A DNA stretch of 64,000 nucleotides, taken from assembly GCF_016757755.1 (NCBI RefSeq), contig NZ_CP068437.1, positions 3,224,001-3,288,000 on the forward strand. Reading direction: 5' to 3'. The notes under the pieces are model-generated. The model saw nothing but the letters and a program-made list of their open reading frames with translations, was not told where the DNA came from and did no database searches. The stretch is from Shewanella sp. KX20019 (GTDB taxonomy: Bacteria; Pseudomonadota; Gammaproteobacteria; Enterobacterales; Shewanellaceae). Shown here piece after piece: positions 24,903 to 33,217 of this stretch; positions within the stretch are counted from its first letter, which is position 1; each line of letters starts with the position of its first letter. The position numbers and the translations under genes were made by a program.

Positions 24903-25201
24903 TGTGGTACATGATTTCATCGCAAGATATTGAAAATAGTTTAGAAAAACGCTTGTCAGTTCGCGCAGACCATTTAGCGCGTCTGCAACTTTTAGCTGAC
25001 GAAGGTAAGCTACTCATCGCAGGCCCTCACCCAGCCATCGACAGTGAAAATCCTGGCGAAGCGGGTTTTACTGGCTCATTAGTGGTTGCTGACTTTCCAT
25101 CACTTGAAGATGCACAGCGCTGGGCCGATGCCGACCCTTATATTGCCGCTGGTGTGTATGAAAGCGTTATTGTAAAACCTTATAAGTTAGTGTTGCCGTA
25201 A
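24902..25201 (+). CDS. yciI: YciI-family protein
   Basis: 99 residues, closely similar to E. coli YciI: SLEKRLSVRADHLARLQLLADEGKLL, AGP, GFTGSLVVADF and the WADADPYIAAGVYE end, with the conserved His-Asp pair of the ferredoxin-like fold. Its biochemical role is not established. Translationally coupled to yciB. Confidence 0.95.
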   Translation: MWYMISSQDIENSLEKRLSVRADHLARLQLLADEGKLLIAGPHPAIDSENPGEAGFTGSLVVADFPSLEDAQRWADADPYIAAGVYESVIVKPYKLVLP

Positions 25202-25218
25202 ATAAAAGGAACTGAAAA

Positions 25219-26025
25219 GTGAAGATAGTTTCATTTAATATCAATGGATTGCGAGCAAGACTGCATCAACTGCAAGCCTTAATCGATAGCCACCAGCCAG
25301 ATGTCATCGGTTTACAGGAAACCAAAGTACATGACGAAGCCTTCCCACTTGCTGATGTAGAAGCCATGGGATACAAGGTGCACTACCATGGTGGTAAAGC
25401 ACATTATGGTGTGGCTATGCTGTCAAAGGCTGAACCAATAAAGCTTCAAAAAGGGTTCCCAACCGATGAAGACGACGCTCAGCGCCGTATGATCATGGGG
25501 ACTTTTATGCAGGAAAATGGTCGTCCGCTTACCGTGCTAAATGGCTATTTCCCTCAAGGCGACAATGTTAGCCATGAGACTAAGTACCCCGCTAAGCGTA
25601 AGTTTTATAAAGACTTAATGGTATATTTAAATGAGCATCACACTGCAGATGAAGATATCGCTATCATTGGTGATATTAATATTTCTCCGGTCGATTTAGA
25701 TATCGGTATTGGCGAGCCTAACGCCAAGCGCTGGTTGAAAACAGGCAAGTGTAGTTTTCAACTTGAAGAGCGTGAGTGGCTTAAGACCTTGATGGACTGG
25801 GGCCTAGTTGATACTTTCCGCGAACTACATCCAACGCGTACAGAGCGATACTCTTGGTTTGATTATCGCAGCAAAGGGTTTGTCGATAATCGCGGTCTGC
25901 GCATTGATGTCGTCTTAGCGACAAAATCACTTGCACTGCGCCTGGTTGAATCTGATATTGATTACGACCTACGTGGTATTGAAAAGCCTTCAGACCACGC
26001 GCCGATTTGGAGCACGTTTAGTTAA
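25219..26025 (+). CDS. xthA: Exodeoxyribonuclease III
   Basis: 268 residues, the same length as E. coli XthA. Removes nucleotides 3' to 5' and cuts at abasic sites during base-excision repair. Motifs: SFNINGLRAR, GLQETKV (metal-binding Glu), GDINISP (catalytic Asp/Asn), LRIDVVLAT and SDHAPIW (catalytic His). The start is GTG, with AAAAGGA about 10 nt upstream. It follows yciI by 17 nt; a strong hairpin comes after. Confidence 0.97.
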   Translation: MKIVSFNINGLRARLHQLQALIDSHQPDVIGLQETKVHDEAFPLADVEAMGYKVHYHGGKAHYGVAMLSKAEPIKLQKGFPTDEDDAQRRMIMGTFMQENGRPLTVLNGYFPQGDNVSHETKYPAKRKFYKDLMVYLNEHHTADEDIAIIGDINISPVDLDIGIGEPNAKRWLKTGKCSFQLEEREWLKTLMDWGLVDTFRELHPTRTERYSWFDYRSKGFVDNRGLRIDVVLATKSLALRLVESDIDYDLRGIEKPSDHAPIWSTFS

Positions 26026-26050
26026 TCTAAATGTTGGCTCCATACAATCA

Positions 26051-26080
26051 AAAATGCCAGCAGTAATTGCTGGCATTTTT
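26051..26080. terminator. Terminator after xthA
   Basis: AAAATGCCAGCA and TGCTGGCATTTTT enclose GTAAT. The A/T tracts on both sides would let it work in both directions, though the minus-strand gene on the right ends 179 nt away. Confidence 0.85.
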
Positions 26081-26258
26081 ATTGGATTACTTTTTGACTC
26101 ATAGCAACAGCATTAACTATTAGATTGAATTGTTTAAAATATGCTGACGATCATGCTGCCGCCATATCTCAACTAAATTTTGTCTCCAAGTCCAAAGCTG
26201 CATGGCTAGCGAGCCAGATCTAGCCACTGACGAGGGCAAAGTTCAATTAGGCTAGTTA

Positions 26259-27719
26259 TTAGTGAGTATCCTTCGCCAAAGTATATTGGTCTAACAGCTG
26301 ATCCAACCCCTTCGAGGCGTCATTTAAGTCGGTTGCCAGACTAATTGAATGCTCAGTTGTTTGTTTAATCGTTTCGGCTTGGCCTCTAATATCATGCAAC
26401 TGCGATGCGATCTCTCGGGAGGCAACACTCTGCTCCTCTGAGGATGCGGCTATTTGTGCACTCATATCGAATACGGTACTGATGGATAACGCCATTTTAT
26501 CAACGTCATTATTCACTGACACGATAGCTTCTCGCCCCTTACTTGCTTGCGCTACTATGTCGCCAGTAATATTGCTTAGCTTATGGGTGCCCGTTTGCAA
26601 ACCTTCAATCATGGATTGAATTTCTACTGTCGCCTGTTGTGTTCGGCTCGCTAAGGTTCTAACTTCATCCGCTACCACAGCAAAGCCTCTACCCTGCTCG
26701 CCAGCTCTCGCAGCTTCAATTGCCGCATTAAGGGCTAGTAAGTTAGTTTGCTCAGAAATACCATTGATGGTAGTAACCACTTCACCAATTTGCGTCGCAG
26801 CGTGGGAGAGATCTTCAACTGAAGCGGACGCTTCTGAAATTTTCTCTGTTAATATGCCAATGCTTGCCACTGCAGCAGTGAGCTGTACTTTACTATTCGC
26901 AGCCTGTGATGAGTTAATTTCAGTTTGCTCTGATGTACTAGAGGCATTTTGCGCAACCTCTTCAACAGCTGCAGTCATCTGTGACATCGCTACCGCGACG
27001 GTATCCAGAAACTGATGCTGTGCTTGTGTTAACTGCTCATTTTGACCCGCTTGTTGATGAAATTCTCCAGCAGCTTCAGCAAGCGTTTGAGCATTTCGTG
27101 CAATTGCTGACACCATTTCACTCATGTTATCCGCACTACGGTCAATTTCACGGGCAATCAAACTGAAATCATCTTTACCAAAAAAGTTGAGTCTTAAACT
27201 AAGATCGCCATCAGCGAGTCTTTTTATCGCTTGGTGCATATCCCATAGGCCACCACCAAGAGATGTTGACGTCCAATAGCTGACAAGATATAGCGGCAAT
27301 AGCGCTACAAGAGCCAACCAAAATATGTTGCTCGAATCAGATAGCGCTAACTGTTCCCAGCTGCTGACATTAACAGTGTAATTAATGTACTCACCATCAA
27401 TTGGAGCGCTAACAGTAACGCTATCGTTGATACGTGTCGACTCGCGAACAAAACCGACATTCAGTCCACTTTCGTTAGCAAAGTCGATTAACGATGGTCC
27501 TGCCAAAGATAGGTTGGTTGCCACATTAGCATAAGCATTCACTGTAGCTTGAGCGCGCGCCATTGAAGCGGCTTCTATTTGCTGCTTGCTAGTAGTATAA
27601 GCGCCACCTACTACAGCCATGGTGAGCAGCGTGACCATAGTACAGATAGCCCAGAACTTACCATTGAGACTAAGCTTGATTAGTACCGCATCGACTGTTC
27701 GAAAATTAATTTGCTTCAT
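26259..27719 (-). CDS. Methyl-accepting chemotaxis protein
   Basis: 486 residues. Membrane helix at about 22-40, a short periplasmic part (41-131), a second helix at 132-150, then HAMP and the long signalling coiled coil. The tip is intact: ISEQTNLLALNAAIEAARAGEQGRGFAVVADEVRTLA. With only about 90 residues, the sensor domain is too small for a usual Cache or 4HB module, so the ligand is unknown. The ATG at 27719 has AAGGGAG 7 nt before it; an ATG 11 codons upstream has none. No CheW-binding pentapeptide tail is seen. Confidence 0.94.
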   Translation of the reverse strand: MKQINFRTVDAVLIKLSLNGKFWAICTMVTLLTMAVVGGAYTTSKQQIEAASMARAQATVNAYANVATNLSLAGPSLIDFANESGLNVGFVRESTRINDSVTVSAPIDGEYINYTVNVSSWEQLALSDSSNIFWLALVALLPLYLVSYWTSTSLGGGLWDMHQAIKRLADGDLSLRLNFFGKDDFSLIAREIDRSADNMSEMVSAIARNAQTLAEAAGEFHQQAGQNEQLTQAQHQFLDTVAVAMSQMTAAVEEVAQNASSTSEQTEINSSQAANSKVQLTAAVASIGILTEKISEASASVEDLSHAATQIGEVVTTINGISEQTNLLALNAAIEAARAGEQGRGFAVVADEVRTLASRTQQATVEIQSMIEGLQTGTHKLSNITGDIVAQASKGREAIVSVNNDVDKMALSISTVFDMSAQIAASSEEQSVASREIASQLHDIRGQAETIKQTTEHSISLATDLNDASKGLDQLLDQYTLAKDTH

Positions 27720-27850
27720 CGTGAAACTCCCTTGGCCCAGAGCCTTGACCATTTATAAGCTTTTATCGACTCAACCGCGCAGCAGCGGCTAGGTTGAGTT
27801 GTTTTAATTATTAAAATTGTCCGGTTATTGATTAAAAGCCTCAGTGTTAA

Positions 27851-28342
27851 CTAAGACTCTTTCGCTGTATTGCCAGCAAAGACCGTTTGTAATTTTTGAG
27901 TCAAGGTGATGAGTTGAGTCGTCAATAGACTCATACTGTAGCCGAGCATCGCGCCAAGCAGTAAAGGAGGTAATATTGCCGCGACATCGCCACCCATCGC
28001 AAAAGTGATGCAGCAACCGATAAATGCACCCGGTATAAAGGCAAGTTTTTGATAGCTTGCTTGTAAACACATGGCAGCAGTTGCTATCCCGGTGAAGATA
28101 TAGCCCATTATTGGGGAGACAAAAAAGCTGCTTGCAGAAATAATTAGCCAGCCCCAGAAGACACCGGAGACATTTGTCGTCATCGCCATCAGCATGCCCT
28201 TCACGCCGGTTTCTGTTTGTGCGAAAAAGGTGCTGCAACCAAGAAAACCTATCCAGGTAACAAGTTGAAATACATCAGCAAAGCCAGCCCATACGGCTGC
28301 CAATAATCCTGCTGATATAGCGATCTGCCAACGATGTTCCAT
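27851..28342 (-). CDS. DUF1097 inner membrane protein (YcdZ-like)
   Basis: 163 residues, about five membrane helices, with VWAGFADVFQLVTWIGFLGCSTFFAQ near the start and FIPGAFIGCCITFA later, both typical of DUF1097. Function unknown. It stands alone upstream of the chemoreceptor on the same strand, with a 131-nt gap. Confidence 0.85.
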   Translation of the reverse strand: MEHRWQIAISAGLLAAVWAGFADVFQLVTWIGFLGCSTFFAQTETGVKGMLMAMTTNVSGVFWGWLIISASSFFVSPIMGYIFTGIATAAMCLQASYQKLAFIPGAFIGCCITFAMGGDVAAILPPLLLGAMLGYSMSLLTTQLITLTQKLQTVFAGNTAKES

Positions 28343-28698
28343 AAAGCCCTCTCTATTGCGCGATATACACTTTTACTATGTCGATACACAGCATTTAATA
28401 TCAAGGTCGCTAAATTACCATCTTTTGTAGCCTAAAAAACACGATCTATGACAAAAAATCGCTAATAAAGTGGACTCTAGCGCACAAAACAAACGAAAAC
28501 GTAACAAATATACAATCTTCAGCCTTTGGGGTAACCAAATAGAGGTATTAAATAAGTGGTAGCTGTCAACTCTGTCATCAAACTAACCTAAAACAGAGAC
28601 GGCTCAGACTCATTTATGTAGCCCCTGACACAAAAAAGCACCTCAAAACGAGATGCTTTTGTTAAAAGAGCCCACTCACAAACAAGCCCAACAAGAAA
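28343..28698 (-). other. Intergenic region with rsgA-like gene terminator
   Basis: 356 nt. Apart from the hairpin at 28632-28660, I see no gene, RNA or operator. Confidence 0.5.
28632..28660 (-). terminator. Terminator of the RsgA-type GTPase gene
   Basis: On the minus strand, AAAAGCATCT and AGGTGCTTTTTT enclose CGTTTTG, with one G-U pair and a T run; 38 nt after the stop codon. Confidence 0.75.
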
Positions 28699-29745
28699 TC
28701 AATAACTTTTCTTATTTCTGCGGGATGCGATTTGCACCCCTTGGATCATTTTTCCTAATGCTTTCTCTTTGGCTCTTCTCTCTGCCAGTGTTGCACCGTT
28801 CAATGCCTGTTCACGCATCAGTTTACGATAACTGGTTAAGCGGCGTTCAGAGATAATGCCATCATTTAACGCTGCTTGAATTGCGCAACCGGGTTCGCTT
28901 TCATGACTGCAATCTCCAAATCGGCACTGCTGGGCTAATTCAGTGATCTCACTAAACGTATCGCTTACCCCTTGTTCGCAATGGCTAAGCTGCAGCTCTC
29001 GCATACCGGGGGTGTCCATCAGCAACCCACCAAGAGGTAGCCACTTTAGCGCTCTTGAGGTGGTGGTGTGACGCCCTTTGCTGTCATCTTCACGCACGGC
29101 ACTGGTAACTTGGCTCTCAACGCCCATTAGACCATTCACTAGTGTCGACTTGCCCACACCCGATGAGCCTAAAAACGCAATCGTTTTGCCTGTTTGGCAA
29201 TAGCCTGATAACGCTTTAAGCGCCTCACTATCGAGTGCGTTAACCGAATGGACCATCATCATTGGATCGAGTTGTTGTACTTGTTGGCGCTTATCATCTA
29301 CATCACTGCACAGATCAGCCTTGGTTAATAGCACCACAGGATCCACTTGGGCTTCTTTCGCTAGCGCGAGGTAACGCTCAATTCGGTTAAGGTTAAAATC
29401 GTGATTAAGCGAACAAACAATCATGACACTATCAATATTGGCAGCAATTAACTGCGTCGCCACTTTCGAGCCAGGCGCCTTACGTTGGAACAAAGATTGA
29501 CGTTCTAACTGACGATGCACCCTTTGTGAGTCATCAAATAAAGCCCAATCACCAACGCATAGACGCTCTGCCTGGGCGGATACGGTTAATTTTACCGTCC
29601 CTTGCTCACTCATCACCACCACGTGGCTTCTGTGCTGTTCGACCACACGACCAATACTGAACAGGGATAACTCATCTAGGCTAAGTTGCTGCTGAAAAAA
29701 AGGGCGCCAGCCTAGTTGTGTTAACGTCATCGTTGAGTTTTCCAT
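28699..29745 (-). CDS. rsgA: RsgA/YjeQ-type circularly permuted GTPase
   Basis: 348 residues. The order G4 (TKAD, 141-144), G1 (GSSGVGKS, 193-200), G2 (RHTTT, 225-229), G3 (DTPG, 244-247) marks a circularly permuted GTPase. An N-terminal OB fold precedes it, and a zinc knuckle follows with C274, C279, H281 and C287. RsgA matures 30S ribosomal subunits. The orn/psd context usual for the housekeeping copy is absent, so this may be a second paralogue (some genomes carry two). AGAAAG precedes the ATG. Confidence 0.93.
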   Translation of the reverse strand: MENSTMTLTQLGWRPFFQQQLSLDELSLFSIGRVVEQHRSHVVVMSEQGTVKLTVSAQAERLCVGDWALFDDSQRVHRQLERQSLFQRKAPGSKVATQLIAANIDSVMIVCSLNHDFNLNRIERYLALAKEAQVDPVVLLTKADLCSDVDDKRQQVQQLDPMMMVHSVNALDSEALKALSGYCQTGKTIAFLGSSGVGKSTLVNGLMGVESQVTSAVREDDSKGRHTTTSRALKWLPLGGLLMDTPGMRELQLSHCEQGVSDTFSEITELAQQCRFGDCSHESEPGCAIQAALNDGIISERRLTSYRKLMREQALNGATLAERRAKEKALGKMIQGVQIASRRNKKSY

Positions 29746-29954
29746 GGTCTTTCTCCGTGCACAATTTTTTTACATCATATAGATAATTTATCGCAGTGGC
29801 GCTATCCACCACTTATCTGCTAAGAGCCCAATAATAGCGACTTAGTCAACTAATTAATTGAACAAAAGCGACAAGTCTGTCTTGTGGATTGTTCAATCTA
29901 GCAATTTTACCGAATTAACAAACTGACTAGATCTACCTTTAACTAATTTACAAT

Positions 29955-29969
29955 TGATTATCATTCTCA
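29955..29969 (+). promoter_or_regulatory. Fur-like box upstream of azurin
   Basis: TGATTATCATTCTCA fits the 7-1-7 Fur pattern and shares 13 of 15 bases with the box at 42311. It lies 62 nt before the azurin ATG. Confidence 0.6.
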
Positions 29970-30031
29970 TTTACTGGTTTTTGTTCTAATATTGCATTCG
30001 TTTTTAATTCGACCAATTACAAGGATCAACT

Positions 30032-30484
30032 ATGAAGCTTATTACCACATTTTCAGCAGCTGTCATGCTTATCTTACTTAGCAGTACTGCATACGCAAGT
30101 GAGTGCGAGCTTACAATTACCGCAACCGACGCTATGCAGTTTGATAAAAAAGAGCTGTCTGTACCAGCAACCTGTAAGGAAGTAACGCTGACACTGACCC
30201 ATGGTGGTCAACTGCCTAAATCTGCAATGGGTCATAACTGGGTATTAAGTACTGCGGCTGACATGCAAGCGATTGCTAACGATGGCATGGCGGCTGGGGC
30301 AGACAATAGCTATGTAAAACCGAAAGATGCCAGAGTCATTGCGCATACAGGGATTATTGGTGGCGGAGAGTCGACGAGTATTAATTTTAGTATTGAAGGA
30401 TTAACCCCAGCAACGGCTTATCGCTTCTTCTGTTCCTTCCCTGGTCATTGGGCGATTATGCAAGGTAGCTTTATTATTAAGTAG
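30032..30484 (+). CDS. Azurin
   Basis: Periplasmic type 1 copper protein, an electron carrier. 150 residues with a signal peptide ending at AYA (residue 22). Counted from the mature start, the copper ligands fall at His46, Cys112, His117 and Met121 and the disulfide at Cys3-Cys26, exactly the numbering of classical azurin. Motifs: MGHNWVL and CSFPGHWAIMQG. CAAGGA precedes the ATG. A stand-alone gene with its own terminator; the Fur-like box suggests an iron link, which is inference. Confidence 0.96.
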   Translation: MKLITTFSAAVMLILLSSTAYASECELTITATDAMQFDKKELSVPATCKEVTLTLTHGGQLPKSAMGHNWVLSTAADMQAIANDGMAAGADNSYVKPKDARVIAHTGIIGGGESTSINFSIEGLTPATAYRFFCSFPGHWAIMQGSFIIK

Positions 30485-30515
30485 TATCACGTCTTTATAG
30501 CAGTGAGTGTTAACT

Positions 30516-30543
30516 AAAAAGGCTACCTGAGGTAGCCTTTTTA
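30516..30543. terminator. Bidirectional terminator between azurin and the hydrolase gene
   Basis: AAAAAGGCTACC and GGTAGCCTTTTT enclose TGA; placed between two convergent genes with T/A tracts on both sides. Confidence 0.88.
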
Positions 30544-30585
30544 TATCAAGCGTAATTGAGAAGCGAATACGCCTCTATAAAATAA

Positions 30586-31230
30586 TTAACCAAAAAGTTG
30601 ATCGGCGACAAATGGATTTTGTACGCGCTCCTCTCCAAATGTTGAGAGCGGACCGTGGCCTGGAATAAACTGCACCTCTTTACCCAAAGGCCAGAGCTTT
30701 TTAGTAATCGATTCAATTAAATCTTGATGATTAGACTGCGGGAAATCAGTTCGGCCAATCGAGCCTCTAAACAACACATCGCCAACCCATGCAATATCTG
30801 CCTCCTTGGCAAAAAAGACCACATGGCCCGGAGTGTGTCCTGGGCAATGGAGCACAGACAAAAGCTGATCACCGACCTTAACTTCATCACCCTCTTCTAA
30901 GTAACGGCTTGGCGTAAATGGATCGCAATGGACAAAACCAAAATGCTGGCTCTGTTTCGGTAAACTTTCTAGCCAAAAGCTATCCGCTAAGTGTGGCCCA
31001 ACAATCGGTATATCTAACTGGTCAGCAAGTGCTTTGGCAGCGCCCACATGATCAATATGACCATGGGTCAGCAATACCTGCTCAACCACTACATTGTTTT
31101 TATCGGCTTCTTCTAAAATTCGCTCAAGATTCCCGCCCGGATCGACCACTGCTCCCTTCAAGGTTTGCTCACACCAAATTAAACTACAATTTTGCTGGAA
31201 TGGCGTGACCGGTATTAACTGATACTTCAT
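30586..31230 (-). CDS. Metallo-beta-lactamase-fold hydrolase, YcbL-like (type II glyoxalase-related)
   Basis: 214 residues. Metal site: THGHIDH (HxHxDH, 56-61), His in CPGHTPGH, Asp in WVGDVLF and His in FIPGHGP. Without the C-terminal GloB substrate domain, it matches YcbL, a small hydroxyacylglutathione hydrolase-like enzyme. Opening MKYQLIPVTPFQQNC is typical. The ATG at 31230 has AGGTGA upstream; a TTG one codon earlier is not needed. Confidence 0.93.
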   Translation of the reverse strand: MKYQLIPVTPFQQNCSLIWCEQTLKGAVVDPGGNLERILEEADKNNVVVEQVLLTHGHIDHVGAAKALADQLDIPIVGPHLADSFWLESLPKQSQHFGFVHCDPFTPSRYLEEGDEVKVGDQLLSVLHCPGHTPGHVVFFAKEADIAWVGDVLFRGSIGRTDFPQSNHQDLIESITKKLWPLGKEVQFIPGHGPLSTFGEERVQNPFVADQLFG

Positions 31231-31470
31231 CAAAACTCACCTAAGGAATATTTTGCAGTGGAATGGTTAAAGATTACGCCAACTTGGCCGTTTCCTCTAT
31301 AAATAATTGGTAGAACATGAACTAACGCTCACAAAAGCATCACATTTGTAGTTGGTAAGATTTAGGTTAATTAGCAACCACTGGATAAGGTGCACCTCTT
31401 GTGTGTTTCGGTATACAATCTCCAGCTCTGTTGCCCATAAAATACTTAAAAATAAGATAAGGCTCACTAA

Positions 31471-32760
31471 ATGACAACACAACTGACCTTTGCTGGCATG
31501 GTTGCTCTTAAACACACCTTCACCTTACCGCTTGATTACAACCGCCCTGACGGTAAGAAAATCGAGATTTTTGCTCGAGAACTGGTTAGCCCTGAAAACC
31601 AGCATAAATCACTGCCTTTCATCGTCTTCTTTCAAGGTGGCCCTGGATTTGGTGCGGTTAGGCCTGCAGCCAATGGCGGATGGATAAAGCGTGCTTTACA
31701 AGAGTTTCGTGTGCTGTTACTTGATCAACGAGGCACAGGCTTATCGACCCCTGTGAGTGCAGCGAGCCTGACACACCTAAATACAAGCCAACAAAGTGAA
31801 CATTTAAGTCATTTTCGTGCAGACAATATTATTCGCGACGCCGAGGCTATTCGTAAACAACTGGTGGGTGATGAAAAGTGGACTATTTTGGGGCAGAGCT
31901 TTGGCGGGTTTTGTGTTCTAAAATATCTTAATGATGCACCACAAGGACTTAAAGAAGCCTACATTACCGGAGGGGTCCCCTCTCTTACGCGTAGCGCTGA
32001 TGAAGTTTATCAAGCCACTTATCAGCGTGTTATAGCTAAGAATAATGACTTTTTCAGTCGTTTCAGTGATGCACAAGATTTGATTAAAGCCTTGGCGCAG
32101 CATATCAGCGAGAATGATGTGAAGCTGGCGACAGGCGAGCAACTCACCGTTGAGATGTTACAGCTACTTGGGATCAACATTGGCATGGAGCAAGGTCCAG
32201 AGAGCGTCTATTACCTACTAGAGCAGGCACTGATCACAACCGCTAACGGCACCATAGTCAACCCGCTATTTTTGACCCATTTCTGCCAAATGCTAGATTA
32301 CAATAGCAACCCTATTTTTGCCTTGCTGCATGAGTCTATTTATTGTCAAAACAACGCGTCCAATTGGTCTGCTCATCGCGTTAGAGCGCAATACCCTCAG
32401 TTCAACTACAGCGCTGATAAGCCTTTTCTATTTACTGGAGAGATGATCTATCCGTGGATGTTTGATCAGTTCAGCAATCTAAAACCGTTGAAAGAAGCGG
32501 CCACAAGCTTGGCTCAAAAAGAAGATTGGCCTGCATTGTATCAAGAAGCAGTATTAGCAGAGAACAGGGTACCCGTCGCTGCAGCTATCTACAGTGAAGA
32601 CATGTTTGTTGAGATGCGTTACAGCCTAGAAACTGCTTCTAAAGTGGGCAACTTAAAGTACTGGCTAACGTCGGAATATGAACACAATGGTATACGGATG
32701 GATGGCGAACATATTTTGGATAGATTAATTACAATTAATCGTGGGGAAAACTTGCGTTAA
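31471..32760 (+). CDS. Alpha/beta hydrolase, prolyl aminopeptidase family S33
   Basis: 429 residues. GGPG (56-59), DQRGTG (85-90) and the nucleophile elbow GQSFGG (S143) are the S33 pattern. The C-terminal half is a long cap domain, and the catalytic His is probably in EHNGIRMDGEHI. Proline or related N-terminal residues are the usual substrate. No signal peptide, so cytosolic. ATAAGG precedes the ATG. A single gene, with a strong terminator after. Confidence 0.92.
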   Translation: MTTQLTFAGMVALKHTFTLPLDYNRPDGKKIEIFARELVSPENQHKSLPFIVFFQGGPGFGAVRPAANGGWIKRALQEFRVLLLDQRGTGLSTPVSAASLTHLNTSQQSEHLSHFRADNIIRDAEAIRKQLVGDEKWTILGQSFGGFCVLKYLNDAPQGLKEAYITGGVPSLTRSADEVYQATYQRVIAKNNDFFSRFSDAQDLIKALAQHISENDVKLATGEQLTVEMLQLLGINIGMEQGPESVYYLLEQALITTANGTIVNPLFLTHFCQMLDYNSNPIFALLHESIYCQNNASNWSAHRVRAQYPQFNYSADKPFLFTGEMIYPWMFDQFSNLKPLKEAATSLAQKEDWPALYQEAVLAENRVPVAAAIYSEDMFVEMRYSLETASKVGNLKYWLTSEYEHNGIRMDGEHILDRLITINRGENLR

Positions 32761-32823
32761 TTAAGAAACACTTAAGATTACCACGACATAATGTAATCTG
32801 TTCCTCACCCAGTATCACCTTTT

Positions 32824-32852
32824 GCAAGCCTTTTTAAGGCTTGCTTTTTTTT
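32824..32852 (+). terminator. Terminator after the S33 peptidase gene
   Basis: GCAAGCCTT and AAGGCTTGC enclose TTT, followed by eight T. Confidence 0.9.
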
Positions 32853-32901
32853 GCCTGTAAAACCATATTTAATAGATACCCCCACGATTCGGTTATCGCT
32901 G

Positions 32902-33099
32902 ATGGACATCACTCATCTTGAACAACTTAGTGCAGAAACATTACTTGGAATCGTCAATGAAAAGCTGCGTTTAACCTGCGCAGATCAAACCGCACTCTTT
33001 TATGAACTGGATATCGATAAACAGTTGTTAGAGTCTAAGCTTGCCAATATCGGCTTTCATTATAACGCGCTAAGTAATCAGTATCGAAACCTAAAATAG
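32902..33099 (+). CDS. DUF4250-like small protein
   Basis: 65 residues. LGIVNEKLRLTCADQTALFYELDIDKQLLESKLANIGFHYN fits DUF4250 (IVNxKLR ... LDIDxxxLxxKLxxIGFxY). Small, helical and soluble; no known function. ATG 32902 is chosen because the conserved part starts there; the frame is open 17 codons upstream to a GTG/TTG region inside the terminator. The ribosome site is weak. Confidence 0.8.
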   Translation: MDITHLEQLSAETLLGIVNEKLRLTCADQTALFYELDIDKQLLESKLANIGFHYNALSNQYRNLK

Positions 33100-33125
33100 A
33101 CGATAGGGTACGAGTCCCTATCGTC
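33099..33125 (+). terminator. Possible terminator after the DUF4250 gene
   Basis: Perfect 10-bp stem GACGATAGGG / CCCTATCGTC with a 7-nt loop, starting at the last base of the stop codon. No T run follows, so this could instead be an mRNA-stabilising hairpin. Confidence 0.5.
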
Positions 33126-33217
33126 ATATCATCTGCTATTGATTCGCACTGTGTTAGCAGTGCTAATTCAATACTTTATAAGCCGACTATTTTAGCAGGC
33201 TGTTTAATTAAGCTGTT

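Noticed and set aside
27825..28238. Cys-rich minus-strand frame overlapping the DUF1097 gene
   Set aside because: Same strand, shifted frame of a well-supported membrane protein; the many Cys and His residues come from the frame shift.
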